This document shows, one piece after another, positions 61,184-64,000 of a DNA stretch of 64,000 bases. This stretch comes from a bacterium. Lineage in GTDB: Bacteria; Bacillota; Bacilli; Lactobacillales; Streptococcaceae. Under the pieces are notes generated by a model. That model did not search any database. It saw only the letters and a program-made list of their open reading frames with translations, and was not told the origin of the DNA. A program made the position numbers and the translations under genes. The DNA is taken from assembly GCA_905221095.1 (NCBI GenBank), contig CAJNBV010000003.1:124001-188000 (forward strand), in the 5' to 3' direction. The first letter of the stretch is position 1, and every line of letters starts with the position of its first letter.

Positions 61184-61561
61184 TTAGAGTTGCAAGCGAC
61201 TTTCAAGAGCTTGTGTCAACACTTCAGAATAGTTCACTTTCTCACGATCTGCAAGTCTGACTAGCCACTCTGGAACCGTAACATTTTTTCGAATCGCCTT
61301 ATTATTCTTTACGAAAGGCAAGGGATTAACCTGAATTAAAGTCACAAATCCATCAGGAGCTTTCAACTTAGAAATGTCACTAGGAGTAGGCAGAGCCAGT
61401 CCTTCATCAATATAAGAAGCTAAAACACTCTCAAGCATTTCCCGAGCATTTTTCATTGCAAGTTCAATCGTTGCTCCCTCTGTCCCACCTCCAAATTCAG
61501 GAAATTCAACCCAGTATCCAGTGCCTTCTCTATGAAAAATAGCAGGATAAGATTTTAGCAT
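61184..61561 (-). CDS. hicB: HicB-family antitoxin
   Basis: A 125-residue antitoxin. The N-terminal partial-RNase-H-like HicB fold is visible (YPAIFHREGTGYWVEFPEFGGGTEGATIELAMKNAREMLESVL, about 3-46), and the C-terminus is a ribbon-helix-helix DNA-binding segment (RKNVTVPEWLVRLADREKVNYSEVLTQALESRL, about 91-124). It neutralises HicA and represses the pair's promoter. The frame opens at 61576, but GGAGGTG is spaced for ATG 61561. It follows hicA by 27 bases: toxin first, the usual order. Confidence 0.93.
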   Translation of the reverse strand: MLKSYPAIFHREGTGYWVEFPEFGGGTEGATIELAMKNAREMLESVLASYIDEGLALPTPSDISKLKAPDGFVTLIQVNPLPFVKNNKAIRKNVTVPEWLVRLADREKVNYSEVLTQALESRLQL

Positions 61562-61588
61562 AATACACCTCCACAATTTCTAAATCAA

Positions 61589-61777
61589 CTACAATCCCAA
61601 ATCTCTTACTATTTTTCTCTCTAAACCTTTTCCTAATTCCTCATTACCGTGAACTGGAATAGTGACAAGATAGGGAACTCCTTCTTTCTTAAAATGATGA
61701 TGACTTCCTCTCTTACGAACTTCAATCCATCCATTTGCAAGAGCTAATTTTACCATTTCCTTACCTGTGATTGGCAT
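61589..61777 (-). CDS. hicA: HicA-family mRNA interferase toxin
   Basis: A 62-residue toxin with the double-stranded-RNA-binding-like HicA fold: ITGKEMVKLALANGWIEVRKRGSHHHFKK then VTIPVHGNEELGKGLERKIVRDLGL. The catalytic His lies in GSHHHF (residues 26-28). HicA cleaves mRNA and arrests growth until HicB binds it. AAGGTG precedes the ATG. It has a full vegetative promoter and, further upstream, a duplicated cin-box. Confidence 0.93.
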   Translation of the reverse strand: MPITGKEMVKLALANGWIEVRKRGSHHHFKKEGVPYLVTIPVHGNEELGKGLERKIVRDLGL

Positions 61778-61800
61778 TTATGGTCACCTTTCTAGCTAAA

Positions 61801-61829
61801 ATTATACTTATAATGCGTATTTTTGTCAA
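61801..61829 (-). promoter_or_regulatory. hicA-hicB vegetative promoter and possible HicB operator
   Basis: TTGACA (61824-61829), a 17-bp spacer and TATAAT (61801-61806) on the minus strand: an exact consensus. ATTATACTTATAAT (61801-61814) is an inverted repeat over the -10, a candidate HicB site. Confidence 0.8.
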
Positions 61830-61844
61830 TTCTTCTATCTTATC

Positions 61845-61852
61845 TATTCGTA
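61845..61852 (-). promoter_or_regulatory. Second cin-box, upstream of hicA
   Basis: TACGAATA on the minus strand, identical to the coiA cin-box with the same T-rich upstream run, 68 bases before the hicA ATG. It arises from the direct repeat. It could let SigX transcribe hicA-hicB. Confidence 0.75.
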
Positions 61853-61888
61853 AAAAAAGAAAAAAGATCAGGAAAATTCCTAATCTTC
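61853..61888 (-). terminator. tehB terminator (right copy)
   Basis: The same hairpin as at 61135-61168, here immediately after the tehB stop, which is its likely original position. Confidence 0.8.
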
Positions 61889-61896
61889 ATGTGTGT

Positions 61897-62757
61897 TTAT
61901 TTGATTTTCTTAGCTAGCATGGTCGCAAAGCGTAGTTGAATACGATTTCCATTCTCATCGCGACGGTGCAGATGTCCTGGATTTTCATTGTACTTGACCA
62001 ATTCCCAGTCCTTGTAATAGTCTGCCAGTTCCCCTTCTTTAAATGTGAATGGGAAGTTCACTGAGCAAGGATAATCCTCCGTGTCCATGGCACAGACGAT
62101 AAGATTGTAACCACCAACACTGGTGTGCTCCTGCATATTTTTGATAATTGCAGGAATGCGGTCTGCTTGCAAAAACATCAAAACAACGGTCGATACGATG
62201 AAATCATAGTCTTGCCCAATGCTGGCTGAATTGATATCGTAAAGACCAAGAGGCATGTCTAGATCCTCTTGCTCCACAATGCTTTGCAAGATTTCAAGAG
62301 CCAGTTCATTTTGATCTACAGCTGTCACATCAAATCCTTGCTGGGCCAAAAAGAGGGAATTACGGCCCTGACCACAACCCAAATCCAAGGTTTTACCCGG
62401 TTTCACTGTTTGCATAGCTTCCAGAACTTCTGAATGAACAGGATTGGTATTGTATTTCTTAGGGAAATAATCCTCAGGTTTACAATAAAATTCCAAGTAC
62501 CATTCCACATCGTCTGTTGCAGCCTCCACTCGGTGCCAGGCTTGCGGTTGCGCCATGGGATTGTCGGCCCCTGCTTCAAAGAGGTGTTCGGCTAGAACTT
62601 CTCCTTCTTCACTCAATTCAATAAACTTGAGGGCTCCTTTTACAACAGTAATCTTGCCCCAAGTCCCGACCTTGGTATTGTGTTTCTGCTGGACAGCTTC
62701 AGGCATTGTTTGTTTATTCCACAGTGGCATGCGTTTGTAGGCAACTAGTTTTTCCAT
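61897..62757 (-). CDS. tehB: TehB-type tellurite-resistance SAM methyltransferase with N-terminal cupin-like domain
   Basis: A 286-residue two-domain protein. Residues 1-90 form the small beta-rich domain found on TehB ([34 protein letters not shown]); residues 95-286 are a class I methyltransferase ([45 protein letters not shown]). Family members methylate tellurite or selenium compounds; the physiological substrate is uncertain. Two near ATGs exist; the second (62757) has GAGG at a good distance. It follows smpB by 14 bases. Confidence 0.9.
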   Translation of the reverse strand: MEKLVAYKRMPLWNKQTMPEAVQQKHNTKVGTWGKITVVKGALKFIELSEEGEVLAEHLFEAGADNPMAQPQAWHRVEAATDDVEWYLEFYCKPEDYFPKKYNTNPVHSEVLEAMQTVKPGKTLDLGCGQGRNSLFLAQQGFDVTAVDQNELALEILQSIVEQEDLDMPLGLYDINSASIGQDYDFIVSTVVLMFLQADRIPAIIKNMQEHTSVGGYNLIVCAMDTEDYPCSVNFPFTFKEGELADYYKDWELVKYNENPGHLHRRDENGNRIQLRFATMLAKKIK

Positions 62758-62771
62758 TTTCATTCCTCTTT

Positions 62772-63239
62772 TTATCGCTGGTTGACAGCTTTCATGACAC
62801 GCGCGATATCGCGGTTTTGTTCACGACGTTTGATAGACTCCCGTTTGTCGTAGTCATGCTTCCCTTTAGCTAGGCCTAAAAGGAGCTTGGCATAGCCATC
62901 TTTGATATAGACTTTAAGGGGAACAAGGGTCATTCCAGTCCCTTTGGTCTCTTGTTCCAATTTTTGAATTTGTTTCTTATGGAGCAGGAGTTTACGACGG
63001 CGTTCAGGTTCCTGGTTCCAGATATTTCCCTCTTCGTAAGGAGCGATATGAACATTGCTCAACCAAACTTCTCCATTTTTCACTTGGGCAAAGCCATCCT
63101 TGAGATTGATTCGAGCAGCTCGCACACTCTTGATTTCAGTTCCAGTCAGGACCATTCCTGCCTCTAGCGTATCTACGATTGTATAGTCGTGGCGTGCCTT
63201 TTTATTTTGTGCGACGACCTTTCCCTCGCCCTTTGCCAT
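62772..63239 (-). CDS. smpB: SsrA-binding protein SmpB
   Basis: A 155-residue partner of tmRNA in ribosome rescue. The oligonucleotide-binding core is clear ([42 protein letters not shown]) and the basic C-terminal tail ([25 protein letters not shown]) enters the mRNA channel. Its ATG lies inside the rnr 3' end (38-base overlap), the usual coupling of these genes; SmpB and RNase R also cooperate in trans-translation. No tmRNA gene was seen in the window. Confidence 0.96.
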
Positions 63240-64000
63240 GCTTGGCTCCTTTCTTAGCTACTTCCTTGTAAAAAGGTTTCTTCCCTTTTTTCTTCTTGTC
63301 TTTTTGTGAATGCTTGCGCTTATCATTTGAGCGTCCTGATTTTCTCTTATCTTCCTTCTTATCTGAACGACGACTTGAACCACGCCCTCTGTCACTGCGA
63401 CTAGACTGTTTCAAGCCTTTTTCAATCACATCAAATTCACTTGGAATGTAAGAGAAATCAATTTCGCCCGTCATCTTGTCAGCTCTTTCAACCCGAATGC
63501 GAATCTGCTGACCTACACGGAAGGTTGTTCCTGATTTTTCCCCACGAAGGGTCAAATCACGCTCATGGAAATGATAAAATTCAGGCAAATTGGTGATGTG
63601 AATTAAGCCCTCAACCGTATTTGGCAATTCAACAAAGAGACCAAATTTGACGATGCTGGACACAACCGCATCATACTCTTCACCAACGTATTCTTCCATG
63701 TACTCAGCCTTTTTCATAGCTTCGACTTCGCGCTCCGCCTCGATTGCACGACGCTCACGATTAGAAGACTGGGTCGCAATCTCTGGAATCACTTGCTCAA
63801 AATGCTCGGCTATTTCTTTAGAACGGCCATAATCACGAATCATTCGATGAACAAGAAGGTCTGGATAACGACGAATCGGACTGGTAAAGTGAGTGTAATA
63901 GTCAGCCGCTAGTCCATAGTGGCCGTGATTATGCTCCGAATAGCGAGCCTGCTGCATGGAGCGAAGAAGCATCATGGACAATACATCCGCATAAGGTTCT
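63202..64000 (-). CDS. rnr: Ribonuclease R, C-terminal part (5' end outside window)
   Basis: A 3'-5' exoribonuclease that degrades structured RNA. Only about the last 265 residues are present; the frame is open to the window edge. Visible are the end of the RNB catalytic domain ([21 protein letters not shown]), the S1 RNA-binding domain ([31 protein letters not shown]), and a long Lys/Arg/Ser-rich tail ([20 protein letters not shown] onward) that probably aids binding of structured RNA. The Met at 63981 is internal. Confidence 0.94.

Larger units (their letters stand above)
61845..61890. repeat. Direct repeat flanking hicB-hicA, right copy
   Basis: 46 bp; see the left copy at 61127-61171. 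The unit hicB-hicA plus one repeat spans about 719 bp. No transposase or integrase is nearby. Confidence 0.93.

Overview
The window is chromosomal DNA of a low-GC Gram-positive coccus, almost certainly a mitis-group Streptococcus (S. mitis, S. oralis or S. pneumoniae type). Its proteins read like pneumococcal ones (Ldh, GyrA, SrtA, Obg, CpoA, PepF). It carries BOX repeats, a SigX cin-box before coiA, and a complete tagatose-6-phosphate lac cluster. GyrA has Gly114 with wild-type Ser81/Glu85, which from memory leans towards a non-pneumococcal mitis-group strain. Almost all genes are on the minus strand. No rRNA, tRNA, CRISPR array or intact insertion sequence was seen.

Region 1 (1-13.7 kb): the 3' end of nrdF, the repressor gene lacR, then the lac regulon on the minus strand. 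Two promoters drive it. The first (10.2 kb, with two LacR-type operators) reads lacABCD. The second (6.8 kb, with a cre-like site) reads lacTFEG through a leader holding a BOX element and an RNA antiterminator that overlaps an intrinsic terminator, the expected target of LacT. Upstream lies a galactitol-type PTS (IIA, IIB, IIC) plus a LacX-type epimerase; its consensus promoter is overlapped by a consensus CcpA site.

Region 2 (13.8-31.7 kb): housekeeping genes. These are lepA; the compact xseA-xseB-ispA-tlyA-argR-recN-phosphatase operon; udk, truB, a DUF2130 protein, metY, a formate/nitrite channel, gyrA-srtA, and the divergent ldh.

Region 3 (31.7-41.5 kb): the C-terminal remnant of a tyrosine recombinase sits after ldh. 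It is followed by pyk, pfkA, dnaE, pepX, a decayed tandem copy of the pepX 3' end, and a second argR-family gene.

Region 4 (41.5-56.5 kb): a 54-residue protein whose stop codon lies inside a BOX element, obg, two small membrane proteins, two glycolipid glycosyltransferases, a DUF59 protein, rpoD and dnaG. Then comes an ABC transporter behind a T-box leader with a probable Trp specifier, followed by ppc and ftsW.

Region 5 (56.6-64 kb): prsA, an O-methyltransferase, pepF and coiA behind a cin-box, then hicB-hicA, tehB, smpB and the 3' part of rnr. The hicA-hicB toxin-antitoxin pair is bracketed by a 45-46 bp direct repeat. Each repeat copy carries a terminator and an intact cin-box, so the pair has acquired its own potential competence promoter. 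This is the most interesting arrangement in the window.
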